Positions 8,201-14,461 of a stretch of DNA of 17,629 nucleotides are shown one piece after another. Each line of letters begins with the position of its first letter. Position 1 is the stretch's first letter. The notes under the pieces were generated by a model that ran no database searches, was not told the origin of the DNA, and worked only from the letters and a program-made list of their open reading frames with translations. Source of the DNA: Deltaproteobacteria bacterium (GTDB lineage Bacteria > Desulfobacterota > B13-G15). The stretch covers positions 1-17,629 of the forward strand of contig QMLK01000001.1 in assembly GCA_003646705.1 (NCBI GenBank), given 5' to 3'. The translations under genes and the position numbers were made by a program.

Positions 8201-8488
8201 CCTCGAGACCCCGTCGAAGAGGTCCAGTTCAAAGCGATCCGGGTCGAAGGCCTTGAGGCGTCCCTCCGGATGGAAGAAGAGGATGTCCCCGAGGAGGTCC
8301 TCCGCTGCCTCCTCCCCCGGGACCACGATGAGGAGGTCATGACCCCTCTTCAGGAGCTCAGCGAAGAAGAGGCCCTGCACACCCCCCGTGACCCCTATGA
8401 GGGAGTTATCATCCCCCCTTCGGAGGGCGCGCTCCACGACCTCAAGGGCCTCCGTCAGGCTCTTCACTTCATCCATCCCTGGGACCAT
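5225..8488 (-). CDS. mfd: Transcription-repair coupling factor Mfd
   Basis: Mfd removes RNA polymerase stalled at DNA lesions and recruits UvrA. The order of parts is: UvrB-like N-terminal module (about 1-300; GEMSVRGAILDLFPPD), RNA-polymerase-interacting CarD/RID domain (about 413-480; PGDFVVHVDYGIGLYKG and DRLYVPIERL), then the RecG-like motor with Walker A GDVGFGKT (about 565-572), DEEQ box (IIDEEQRFGV, about 664), motif III TATPIPRTLQ, motifs V and VI (SIIESGLDIPNANT, QLRGRVGRS), and the Mfd C-terminal domain with the YIPDDYIEDESQRL region. It has 1087 residues against about 1150 in E. coli; the missing length lies before the motor. The start is uncertain: ATG 8488 (GGAG ten bases upstream) or ATG 8476. 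A still longer open frame reaching 8734 only reads antisense-like nonsense across nth. It overlaps nth upstream and the first lipoprotein gene downstream. Confidence 0.97.
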   Translation of the reverse strand: MVPGMDEVKSLTEALEVVERALRRGDDNSLIGVTGGVQGLFFAELLKRGHDLLIVVPGEEAAEDLLGDILFFHPEGRLKAFDPDRFELDLFDGVSRLLHVLSPLVGGGLQAVVTTPEGLALRVPSPEALRSAQRRLQVGQVLDREGLIEDLIASGYERVRTVEARGEMSVRGAILDLFPPDRDMPIRIEFFDEEVESIRAFDPLSQRSREGLQEVLITPAKLQGEMTLLDYLPSAPVALVEAEEVEERLGELHRGLKDDHRPLFRSPAEVMGALAARPRILLDGTLKGEAKAEVKVEAFLHHGLREEVKAKGFKALVSRFKDWLGKGWEVELVASNRHQAQRLVELLEDYGVKAALGHGERGRHVMVREGDLSRGFLLPREGLVFLTEEEIFGQKARAGPTPKQPPAFYNFEDLKPGDFVVHVDYGIGLYKGLVKLEVEGGRNEFLLIEYADGDRLYVPIERLNLVHRYVGPGDSPPRLDRLGGTAWRRAKRRARRAVQEVAKELVELYAARKALPGFSFSPPDAIFREFEATFPYEETPDQWEAIEEVLEDMSSPTPMDRLLCGDVGFGKTEVAVRATFKAVMDGKQVAVLVPTTVLAEQHYRTFSERFRGYPIVVEVLSRFRPPAEQRRIIEGLKEGKVDVVIGTHRLLQRDVAFRDLGLLIIDEEQRFGVAHKERLKELKRTVDCLTLTATPIPRTLQMSLVGLREMSLINTPPPNRQAIKTRVIQFDPHLIREAILREVGRGGQVFFVHNRVADIDRVAQKLQGIVPEVRIEVAHGQMKGRQLEEVMMRFVRGEIDVLVCTSIIESGLDIPNANTIVINRADAFGLADLYQLRGRVGRSARRAYAYLIVPPRGELTRDALKRLRALQELTELGSGFRLALRDLEIRGAGTLLGHRQSGHIADVGLELYNAMLEEAIREIKGEEVSERITPEIKVPVEAYIPDDYIEDESQRLLFYKRLSMLEDEAALEEIRGELRDRYGPLPPQVEELLEVIRLKVRLQRYRVRRFEVREGEVRLKMAPGVIDPQRLVQILSKEGERLRLTPTMELILRHDGLHWRQAAEKAEALLQGATAGEIMAREERSGT

Positions 8489-9128
8489 AGAGGCAGAGCT
8501 CCGGGAAGAGGCAGCGATGGCACAGGGGGCCACGGGCTCGACAGACCTCCCTGCCGTAACGGATGAGCAACAGGTGCAGGTCCCGTGCCCTACCCGGAGG
8601 GACGAGGGGGGCGAAGATCCTGTGGGCCTCTTCGGCCGTGACCCTCTCATCGAGGAGGCCCAGCCGTTTGGCGATCCGGAGGATGTGGGTGTCCACCGGG
8701 AAGAGGTCCACGTCGCAGCCGAAGGCCAACACACAGTAGGCCGTCTTGGGCCCCACCCCGGGCAGGTCCAATAGGAAGGAGAGGGCCTCCCTCCTTCCGA
8801 GCTTGCAGATCCCCTCCATCTCCCCCTGACCCCACCGCCTCCAGACCCTCTTCACGATCTCCTTCAGCCGCCGCGCCTTCTGGTGGTTGAGCCCCCCAGG
8901 CCTGAGACACCGTGCTATCTCCTCTTCAGGGGCAGCGAGCAACATTTCCCACCTCGGGAAACGCCTTCTCAAGGCCTCATAGGCCCGGTCGCGGTTGCGA
9001 TCGTTGGTGTTCTGGGACAGCACGGTCCTCACCAGGACCTCGAGGGGGCTCCCGGTAGGACGGTCCGGCACCCCGTAGCGCTCAAGCAGCCTTTCGCACA
9101 CTATCGCCAACTTCTCCCCCACAAGCAT
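8469..9128 (-). CDS. nth: Endonuclease III (DNA glycosylase / AP lyase)
   Basis: This 219-residue base-excision repair enzyme removes oxidised pyrimidines and nicks abasic sites. The helix-hairpin-helix LPGVGPKTAYCV carries the catalytic lysine (K128), and the catalytic aspartate is D146 in FPVDTHILRIAKRLGLL. The C-terminal 4Fe-4S motif C-x6-C-x2-C-x5-C is complete (C196, C203, C206, C212). The N-terminal LVRTVLSQNTNDRN helix is typical of the family. Length matches E. coli Nth (211). It heads the minus-strand operon. The ATG at 9128 has no clear SD sequence but a -10-like TAACAT seven bases before it, suggesting a leaderless mRNA; GTG at 9122 is an alternative start. The end overlaps the beginning of mfd, pairing two DNA repair genes. 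Confidence 0.95.
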   Translation of the reverse strand: MLVGEKLAIVCERLLERYGVPDRPTGSPLEVLVRTVLSQNTNDRNRDRAYEALRRRFPRWEMLLAAPEEEIARCLRPGGLNHQKARRLKEIVKRVWRRWGQGEMEGICKLGRREALSFLLDLPGVGPKTAYCVLAFGCDVDLFPVDTHILRIAKRLGLLDERVTAEEAHRIFAPLVPPGRARDLHLLLIRYGREVCRARGPLCHRCLFPELCLYGPRDG

Positions 9129-9135
9129 CTTCGTT

Positions 9136-9164
9136 ATGTTAGCACAAAAGGCATTCCCTCTCGA
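9136..9164 (-). promoter_or_regulatory. Candidate promoter of the nth-mfd-pdxA operon (leaderless layout)
   Basis: Read on the minus strand, TCGAGA (9164-9159, four of six matches to TTGACA) is followed after 17 bases by TAACAT (9141-9136), which ends seven bases before the nth ATG at 9128. The predicted start of transcription is at or next to the ATG. The -35 is weak. Its upstream edge is about 10 bases from the opposing promoter that drives the transporter operon, so the two could compete. Confidence 0.4.
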
Positions 9165-9173
9165 GCCCTGCCC

Positions 9174-9202
9174 TTGACAGAAGACGTGTTGTCTGCTATG
9201 TA
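9174..9202 (+). promoter_or_regulatory. Strong sigma-70-type promoter of the TAXI-transporter operon
   Basis: A perfect TTGACA (9174-9179), a 17-base spacer, and TATGTA (9197-9202) preceded by TGC, an extended -10 element. Transcription is expected to start near 9209, leaving a leader of about 150 nt before the ATG at 9360. The spacer holds an imperfect inverted repeat, so the promoter may be repressed by the GntR-type regulator encoded in the operon. Confidence 0.7.
9179..9197 (+). promoter_or_regulatory. Imperfect inverted repeat in promoter spacer, candidate GntR operator
   Basis: AGAAGAC (9179-9185), five bases, then GTCTGCT (9191-9197): seven-base arms with a single mismatch, filling the space between the -35 and -10 boxes. 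A dimeric repressor bound here would block RNA polymerase. A shorter inverted repeat TATG-N4-CATA (9197-9208) overlaps the -10. The link to the FCD regulator at 13817-14458 is inference from position alone. Confidence 0.35.
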
Positions 9203-9231
9203 ATCATACCTGAAGAATTTTTAAGGGCATA

Positions 9232-9263
9232 TTTTTTCGTTGTAGGGATACTTTTTCCGTTGT
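9232..9263 (+). repeat. Pair of 12-base direct repeats in the operon leader
   Basis: TTTTTTCGTTGT (9232-9243) and TTTTTCCGTTGT (9252-9263) match at 11 of 12 positions and lie 20 bases apart, about two helical turns. They fall downstream of the predicted transcription start, within an A+T-rich patch unlike the surrounding DNA. They could be a second protein-binding site or an RNA element; chance similarity is possible because T-tracts dominate. Confidence 0.4.
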
Positions 9264-9302
9264 CTCCGTCGGGGGATGGGGGTTAAACTTGGGGGGCAGC
9301 AC

Positions 9303-9320
9303 GGCGCACGTTGTGCAGCC
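9303..9320 (+). other. Small hairpin in the leader upstream of the TAXI binding-protein gene
   Basis: GGC-GCAC-GTT-GTGC-A-GCC can fold into a seven-pair stem with one bulged A and a three-base loop. It is followed by an A-rich stretch and then AGGAGG before the ATG at 9360. There is no U-tract, so it is not an intrinsic terminator; it might protect the 5' end or influence translation. No known riboswitch family was recognised in the leader (about 9209-9359). Confidence 0.3.
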
Positions 9321-9359
9321 GAAAAATTGAAAAAACAAAAAGGAGGAAAGGAGGTCGTC

Positions 9360-10334
9360 ATGTCTAAGAAGGGGATTTTGATCGGGTTCTTAGCCGCTGC
9401 GGTCTTGGCCCTTTCCCTCTGCCCTGCGGCTGCCCAGGTGAAGTCCTTCACCATCACCGCAGGGCCCATGGGGGGAGACTGGTACTCCATCGGTGGTGCG
9501 ATGGGCGAGATGGCCAAGAGCGTCTTCCCCGGGGCCATCGTCACGGTGACCACGGGGGGGTCGCTATCCAACATCGAGAAGGTCAACGCCGGCAAGGCCG
9601 ACGTGGGCCTCACCATGGCCAGCCTCTACGCGGATGCCCTGAGGGCCGGTGGGATCTATGTGGGTAGGCCCCACGAAAACCTGAGGGCCATAGCCTTCCT
9701 GGCCAACATCCCCATGAGCTACTTCCTGGTGAGGGCCTCTAACCCCATTTCCTCCATCAAGGAGATCAAGGAAAAAAAGATACCCATAAGGATATTGACC
9801 TCCAAGAGGGGCAGTTCCCCTTCGCTGGCTGCCGAGCGGATGCTCAAGGAGTACGGCATCACCTTTGAGGACATCAAGAAGTGGGGGGGCAGGGTCTCCT
9901 TTGTCTCCTATGCCGAGGCCTCCAACCTCATCAAGGACGGCCACGCCGACGCCTGGATAGGGCCCATGGTCTCGGCCATCGTGGAGTTGACCACCGTGGT
10001 GAAGATGAAGATGCTCCCCATCAAGCCCTCGGTCCTTGACAGGCTCAAGGAGAAGTACAACTACGTGAAGATCACCCTCCCGAAGGGCAAGTACTACTTC
10101 GTCAAGGAGGACACCCCCCACATGGCCGAATCCGTCATAGTGATCTGCCAGAAGAAGCTGCCCGAAGAGGTGATCTACAAGTTCACCAAGGTGCTCCTGG
10201 AGAACCCCGATCGCATCCGCAACATCCACAAGACCTACAGCGTCTTCGACCCCCCCAACGCCTGGAGGAACGTCGGTGGACCCCTTCATCCCGGTGCTGA
10301 GAAGTACTACAGGGAGAAGGGCTACATGAAGTAG
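9360..10334 (+). CDS. TRAP transporter substrate-binding protein, TAXI family
   Basis: This 324-residue periplasmic binding protein captures the substrate of a TRAP transporter. The signal peptide MSKKGILIGFLAAAVLALSL ends in a type I cleavage site (CPAAA before QVK). The mature N-terminus FTITAGPMGGDWYSIGGAM, then TVTTGGSLSNIEKVNAGKADVGLTMASL, is the characteristic TAXI start. TAXI systems are driven by sodium or proton gradients and known members take up dicarboxylates or glutamate-like acids; the ligand here cannot be read from sequence. ATG 9360 is chosen because it follows AGGAGG and starts a clean signal peptide; the frame could extend to an ATG at 9276, but that adds a non-signal-like stretch. 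It is the first gene of a seven-gene operon, six bases before its membrane partner. Confidence 0.93.
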   Translation: MSKKGILIGFLAAAVLALSLCPAAAQVKSFTITAGPMGGDWYSIGGAMGEMAKSVFPGAIVTVTTGGSLSNIEKVNAGKADVGLTMASLYADALRAGGIYVGRPHENLRAIAFLANIPMSYFLVRASNPISSIKEIKEKKIPIRILTSKRGSSPSLAAERMLKEYGITFEDIKKWGGRVSFVSYAEASNLIKDGHADAWIGPMVSAIVELTTVVKMKMLPIKPSVLDRLKEKYNYVKITLPKGKYYFVKEDTPHMAESVIVICQKKLPEEVIYKFTKVLLENPDRIRNIHKTYSVFDPPNAWRNVGGPLHPGAEKYYREKGYMK

Positions 10335-10340
10335 TTCGCC

Positions 10341-12257
10341 ATGGCTGAGCGTGCCTCTTCCCCTCTGGAGAAACTGATATCGCTCGGGTTTGTGGCCTTC
10401 TCCTGCTATCACCTCTGGACCACGGCCTTCGGCATACCCATCTCCTATCTGCACCGTCCCCTCTACCTCACCTTTGCGCTGTCGCTCGGGTTTCTCATCT
10501 ACGACTCCAAGGGGAAGAGGCACCAAGGCCGGCCCAGCTGGGCCGATATGCTTTTGGGATTGGCGGTCTTGGTCTGCTTCGGGACCGTGGCCTCCTTGTA
10601 TGAGATGACGTCGCAGCGGCTCTCCATGGTGGACCCTCTGACCCCCTGGCAGTTGTTGGTGGGGGGGCTGAGTGTGCTGCTGGTGCTTGAGATCACCCGC
10701 AGGACCGTGGGGTGGGTCCTCTCGGCGGTGGTGGTCTTGGCCCTCCTTTATGCCTTCTTTGGTCCCTTTATGCCCCATGCCCTGGCCCACAGGGGCTTCA
10801 GCGTAAGGGACATGATCGACTACCTCAACTTCGGCCTCGACGGCATCTACTCCATCCCCACCGGGGTGGCCTCCACCTACATCGTGGTCTTCATCATCTT
10901 CGGCACCTTCCTGGAGATGTCAGGGGCCGGGGATGTGTTGATGGACCTCGGCCGGGCCCTGGCCGGTCGTTTCAGGGGTGGCCCGGCAAAGATAGGGGTT
11001 TTGGCCAGCGCCTTCTTCGGCAGCATTTCGGGTTCAGCGGCTGCCAACGTGTACGCCACCGGCACCTTCACCATCCCCCTGATGAAGCGCCTGGGGTACC
11101 GGCCCGCCTTCGCCGGGGCGGTGGAGGCGGCCTCAAGCACCGGGGGGCAGCTCATGCCGCCGGTCATGGGGGCCGCGGCCTTCCTCATGGCCGACATCCT
11201 GGGCATCCCCTATCTCAAGGTGTGCAAGGCCGCCCTGCTGCCCGCCATCCTCTACTTCCTGTCCATCCTGCTGATGGTGGACTTCGAGGCGGCGCGCACG
11301 GGCCTGAAGGGGATCGAGGCCGCCGACCAACCCTCTCTAAAGGAGGTGCTCAAGCGCAGCTTTCTGCTCCTGCCGATCGTGGTGCTGCTGGCGGTGATGC
11401 TCATGGGATATACGGCCTTCCGGGCGGCCCTGATAGCCACGGCCTCATCGGTTCTGGTCTCCATGTTCTCGCCTAAGCATCGCATGGGGCCCAGGAGGAT
11501 CCTCAAGGCCCTGGTGGTTAGCGGTCAGCGCAACGTGCTCATCGCCTCGGCCTGTGCCGCCGCTGGGATCATCATCGGAGTGGTGACCCTCACGGGGATA
11601 GGCCTAAACATCAGCTCCATCATCCTCTCGGCCTCGGGGGGGATAACCCTTGTGGCCCTTGGCCTCATCATGGTGGCCTCCATCATCATGGGGATGGGCA
11701 CACCCACCACCGTCGCTTACATAATCGTGGCCACCCTGGGGGTGCCCTCCTTGAGGCAGTTGGGCTTTGACGCCCTGTCCTCGCACTTCTTCGTCTTCTA
11801 CTTCGGGGTTCTCTCCATGGTCACGCCGCCTGTGGCCGTGGCAGCCTATGCAGCGGCCGAGATCGCCAAGGAGGACATGATAAAGATCGGCTTTACGGCG
11901 GTGAAGCTCTGCTTCGTGGCCTTCCTCATCCCTTACGTCTTCATCTACGAGCCGGCCCTCCTCATGCGGGGCTCTTGGGGGAGGGTCCTCGTCGAGTTTT
12001 CCAGCGCAGTCATCGGCGTTGTGGCCCTGGCTGCTTCCTTCCAGGGGTGGTTGTTCGGTGCCCTGGGGGTCTTGCTCCGCCTCGGCCTCTTCCTCTCTGC
12101 CGCCCTGTTGATCCTGCCGGGGCTGAGCACCAACTTGATCGGGCTTTGTCTCTTCTTGGTCTTTTCGGCCGTGGCCTACCTCCGGAGACCACGGGAAGGG
12201 CTCAGGCCCGCTGACGAGGCCTTGGGGACAGAGACTACGGGGAGGTTGTCGTCATGA
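10341..12257 (+). CDS. TRAP transporter fused permease (TAXI-associated, DctQM-type)
   Basis: This 638-residue polytopic inner-membrane protein combines the small (Q) and large (M) TRAP permease parts, the usual form for TAXI systems. The N-terminal about 190 residues hold four to six hydrophobic helices (for example LGFVAFSCYHLWTTAFGI). The M part shows the family signatures SGSAAANVYATGTFTIP (about 230-246), SSTGGQLMPPVMGAAAF (about 264-280), IIMGMGTPTTVAYIIVA (about 447-463) and the SMVTPPVAVAAYAAAEIA segment (about 491-508), which contribute to the transport site. Hydrophobic segments near the C-terminus end in a charged tail. There is no clear SD sequence; the six-base gap from the binding-protein gene suggests coupling. 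The stop overlaps the next start as ATGA, tying the permease to the DapA-like enzyme. Confidence 0.93.
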   Translation: MAERASSPLEKLISLGFVAFSCYHLWTTAFGIPISYLHRPLYLTFALSLGFLIYDSKGKRHQGRPSWADMLLGLAVLVCFGTVASLYEMTSQRLSMVDPLTPWQLLVGGLSVLLVLEITRRTVGWVLSAVVVLALLYAFFGPFMPHALAHRGFSVRDMIDYLNFGLDGIYSIPTGVASTYIVVFIIFGTFLEMSGAGDVLMDLGRALAGRFRGGPAKIGVLASAFFGSISGSAAANVYATGTFTIPLMKRLGYRPAFAGAVEAASSTGGQLMPPVMGAAAFLMADILGIPYLKVCKAALLPAILYFLSILLMVDFEAARTGLKGIEAADQPSLKEVLKRSFLLLPIVVLLAVMLMGYTAFRAALIATASSVLVSMFSPKHRMGPRRILKALVVSGQRNVLIASACAAAGIIIGVVTLTGIGLNISSIILSASGGITLVALGLIMVASIIMGMGTPTTVAYIIVATLGVPSLRQLGFDALSSHFFVFYFGVLSMVTPPVAVAAYAAAEIAKEDMIKIGFTAVKLCFVAFLIPYVFIYEPALLMRGSWGRVLVEFSSAVIGVVALAASFQGWLFGALGVLLRLGLFLSAALLILPGLSTNLIGLCLFLVFSAVAYLRRPREGLRPADEALGTETTGRLSS

Positions 12258-13180
12258 CGAAGGGATTGATCCAGCCTGAGGGATCTTGGGTGGCCTTGAT
12301 AACGCCCTTCGGACCCAAAGGGGAGGTGGATTTCGACGGGTTCAAGGCCTTAGTGGACTTCCAGGTGGCCAACGGCACCTCGCTTCTGCTGATCATGGGC
12401 TCAACGGGCGAGCCCATGGCCCTAACCCTCGAGGAGAGGAAGGCCATCATCAGGGAGATGGCGGCCTACTGCGAGGGGAAGATCCCGGTCTTCTTCGGGG
12501 TCACCCTGGGGTCCACCGAGTTGACCATAGAACTGGCCCGCTACGCCCAGGATCACGGGGCCGCAGGCGTAGTGGTGGTGCCCCCACCCTACATCAACCC
12601 GCCTCAGGAGGCCGTCTACGAGTACCTGAAGGCGGTCTGCCGCTCCGTGGAGATATCCGTGGCCCTTTACAACAACCCCTCCCGGGTGGTGGTCAACATC
12701 GATCCGGCCACCATAGTGAGGTTGGCCGATGAATGTCCCAACCTGGTTGCCGACAAGGAGGCCCAGCCGAACGTGGGACAGTTGGCCTACGTGATGGAGG
12801 GGACCAAGGGACGCCTGAGGTTGCTTTGCTGCGACTCCCCGGCCTACTCCCTCATCCTCCCCACCCTGGCCCTCGGGGGTCACGGCACCGCCAACGTCAC
12901 GGGGAACGTGGTCCCCCGGGAGATGGCTGAGTTGTCCAAGCCCTGGCGGAGCTGGGAGGACGTGCAGAGGTGCCGCAAGCTCTACTTTGAACTGCTCCCC
13001 ATCATGGAGGCCGCCTACTCTGCCATTAATCCTGTGGCCATCAAGGCCATGGTGAGGCTTATGGGCCTTCCTGCGGGCCACTGTAGACCCCCCCTGCCGG
13101 ATGTGCCCCCTGATCTGTTGAGGGCCATGGAGGAGCTGATCGACAGGTTCGACCTCAAGGGGAGGTACGGACTGAGGTAA
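12254..13180 (+). CDS. DapA/NAL-superfamily aldolase or lyase
   Basis: This 308-residue class I aldolase of the dihydrodipicolinate synthase / N-acetylneuraminate lyase superfamily acts through a Schiff base. Catalytic features are the GSTGE loop (49-53), YNNPSR with Y139 and R144, and the Schiff-base lysine K168 in ADKEAQPN. Pyruvate is usually one partner or product. YNxPSR favours DHDPS-like members, while GSTGE rather than GTTGE occurs in neuraminate lyases, so the specificity is not settled. Its position, overlapping a transporter gene and upstream of a GntR regulator and a cysteine-desulfidase-like enzyme, argues for a catabolic lyase on an imported 2-keto acid rather than lysine synthesis. 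ATG 12254 overlaps the permease stop. Confidence 0.85.
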   Translation: MTKGLIQPEGSWVALITPFGPKGEVDFDGFKALVDFQVANGTSLLLIMGSTGEPMALTLEERKAIIREMAAYCEGKIPVFFGVTLGSTELTIELARYAQDHGAAGVVVVPPPYINPPQEAVYEYLKAVCRSVEISVALYNNPSRVVVNIDPATIVRLADECPNLVADKEAQPNVGQLAYVMEGTKGRLRLLCCDSPAYSLILPTLALGGHGTANVTGNVVPREMAELSKPWRSWEDVQRCRKLYFELLPIMEAAYSAINPVAIKAMVRLMGLPAGHCRPPLPDVPPDLLRAMEELIDRFDLKGRYGLR

Positions 13181-13189
13181 GGAGGCGCC

Positions 13190-13573
13190 ATGGAGGTACA
13201 GAAGATAGGCCAATTTTCCCTCTATCACCTCCGCATGGAGGCAGGGGCCGATCTCTTTCAAGGGCTGCGCGATTTCCTACAGGCGGAGGGCCTGACCCAC
13301 GCCTTCGTCCTCACGTGTATAGGGTCCTGCAGGAGGGTGGTCTTGGCATACCCGAAGACAGCCGAGATCCCCCCGGAGGTGGAGAGGATCAGCCTGGAGG
13401 GGCCCTTTGAGATCAACGGCATCTCGGGGGACGTGAAGAGGGTCGGTTCCGAGATAAGGGTCCATCTGCACGGCTCGGTGACCAAGGACGGCAGGGAGGT
13501 GATGGGGGGCGCCATAGGGGAAGGTACCGAGGTCTTCAAGATGGCGGAGCTTTTGATCGTCGGTGTGAAGTAA
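13190..13573 (+). CDS. PPC/DUF296 domain protein
   Basis: This 127-residue single-domain protein of the PPC (plants and prokaryotes conserved, DUF296) fold probably forms trimers. Recognisable parts are the N-terminal LRMEAGADLFQGLRDFLQ, the THAFVLTCIGSCRR strand, EGPFEINGISGDV and the C-terminal VHLHGSVTKDGREVMGGAIG. In plants this domain accompanies AT-hooks; there is no AT-hook here. Free-standing bacterial members have no established function. Some homologues carry an HxH...GGH histidine triad; here H92 and H94 are present but the third position is alanine (GGA, 106-108). ATG 13190 follows AAGGAGG, nine bases after the DapA-like gene, so it belongs to the same operon. It may bind a pathway ligand, but that is speculation. 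Confidence 0.8.
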   Translation: MEVQKIGQFSLYHLRMEAGADLFQGLRDFLQAEGLTHAFVLTCIGSCRRVVLAYPKTAEIPPEVERISLEGPFEINGISGDVKRVGSEIRVHLHGSVTKDGREVMGGAIGEGTEVFKMAELLIVGVK

Positions 13574-13594
13574 TCCCTTCCGAGGGAGGGTCCT

Positions 13595-13795
13595 GTGCCG
13601 CTGTTCAAGCTTTACTGTCAGAGGTGCCGCAAGTACTTCAAGGCCTTTTTACCCTTGAGCGAGGCCAAGGAGGGGGCCCCTTGTCCCTCATGTGGGCAGA
13701 GGGCCTTCGATCCCTCCCTGGGGTTCGTTGAGGGGCAACCTCAGCCGGGGGCTGCGGGTGCCGGTGCGAGTTGCACCCTCCCCCAGCGCGACTGA
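13595..13795 (+). CDS. Small zinc-ribbon protein (FmdB-like)
   Basis: This 66-residue protein has two CxxC pairs, C8/C11 (YCQRCRKYF) and C30/C33 (CPSCGQ), spaced as in FmdB-type putative regulatory zinc ribbons, which begin with MPxxxxxC as here. The C-terminal third is a low-complexity Gly/Ala/Pro tail. The start is GTG 13595 with GAGGGAGGG just upstream. It lies 21 bases after the PPC gene and 21 before the GntR gene on the same strand. FmdB was named as a possible regulator of formamidase and amidase operons; no molecular function is proven. It could bind nucleic acid or deliver metal to an enzyme. Confidence 0.72.
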   Translation: MPLFKLYCQRCRKYFKAFLPLSEAKEGAPCPSCGQRAFDPSLGFVEGQPQPGAAGAGASCTLPQRD

Positions 13796-13816
13796 AGGCT
13801 AAGCCGAGGAGGCGTT

Positions 13817-14458
13817 ATGGGAACTATCCCCAAGAAGGCCGACCAGATCTTCGTGGCCTTGAGGGACCGAATCGTCTACCTGGAGTACCTCCCGGGTACC
13901 TTGCTGTCCGAAAAGGAGCTCTGCGAGGAGTTCAGGGTCAGTCGTACCCCCTTGCGTGAGGCCATACGGAGGCTTGAGGACATGGGCCTGGTCAAGTCGA
14001 TCCCCCGTTTCGGCACCCACGTGACGGCCATAGACATAAACGAGATACGGTGCGCCTTCGAGGTGAAGAAGAAGCTGGAGGCCTTGGCCGGGGCCTTGGC
14101 GGCCAGGCGCATCTCCAAGGACAGGCTCGAGGAGCTGCGCAGGATCACGGAGGAGGTCGAGGCTTACCCCGAGGGGGCCGAGAACCGCAGGCTGATCGAG
14201 CTCGATGCCCGTTTCCACGAGGTCATCTATGAGGCCACTCAGAACTCGATCCTCAAGGAGTTTCTGGAAAACCTGCACAGCCGCTGTGCCAGGCTGTGGG
14301 CCTCGAACTTGAGCGTGGTCATCCCCCCTGAGGAGGTGGTCGCTCAGTTGCGCAAGATCTACAACGCCCTGAAGCAGGGGGATGAGGAGATGGCGGCCAA
14401 GGTCCTGGAGGATCACGTCAACTTCTTCATCGACAGGTTGAAGGAGAAGTTGCTCTAA
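13817..14458 (+). CDS. GntR-family transcriptional regulator, FCD (FadR/VanR) type
   Basis: This 213-residue cytoplasmic DNA-binding regulator has an N-terminal winged helix-turn-helix (about 8-72) with LSEKELCEEFRVSRTPLREA and the wing GLVKSIPRFGTHV. The C-terminal all-helical FCD domain (about 78-208) binds small acids, usually through a metal held by Asp and three His. Here D130 and H134 (LDARFHEVIYEA) and H200 (LEDHVNFF) are kept, but the middle histidine expected in the EHRxI-type helix is leucine (AQLRKIYNAL, L178). ATG 13817 follows GAGGAGG. Located inside the operon, it most likely controls the promoter at 9174-9202, being relieved by the transported acid or a breakdown product. FCD regulators are mostly repressors, which is inference here. 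Confidence 0.92.
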   Translation: MGTIPKKADQIFVALRDRIVYLEYLPGTLLSEKELCEEFRVSRTPLREAIRRLEDMGLVKSIPRFGTHVTAIDINEIRCAFEVKKKLEALAGALAARRISKDRLEELRRITEEVEAYPEGAENRRLIELDARFHEVIYEATQNSILKEFLENLHSRCARLWASNLSVVIPPEEVVAQLRKIYNALKQGDEEMAAKVLEDHVNFFIDRLKEKLL

Positions 14459-14461
14459 GGG

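Noticed and set aside
8489..8734. Upstream in-frame extension of mfd.
   Set aside because: It lies wholly inside nth in another frame and reads Ser/Arg/Thr-rich text with no Mfd similarity; the conserved protein begins near 8476-8488.
9276..9359. N-terminal extension of the TAXI binding protein.
   Set aside because: AGGAGG lies inside it directly before ATG 9360, where a clean signal peptide begins.
9564..10790. Long minus-strand open frame opposite the TRAP transporter genes.
   Set aside because: His/Gly/Val-rich antisense shadow crossing two well-supported genes.
12254..13180. Naming the lyase dapA (lysine biosynthesis).
   Set aside because: Catalytic residues fit the superfamily, but the transporter/regulator context and the GSTGE loop do not support a lysine role.
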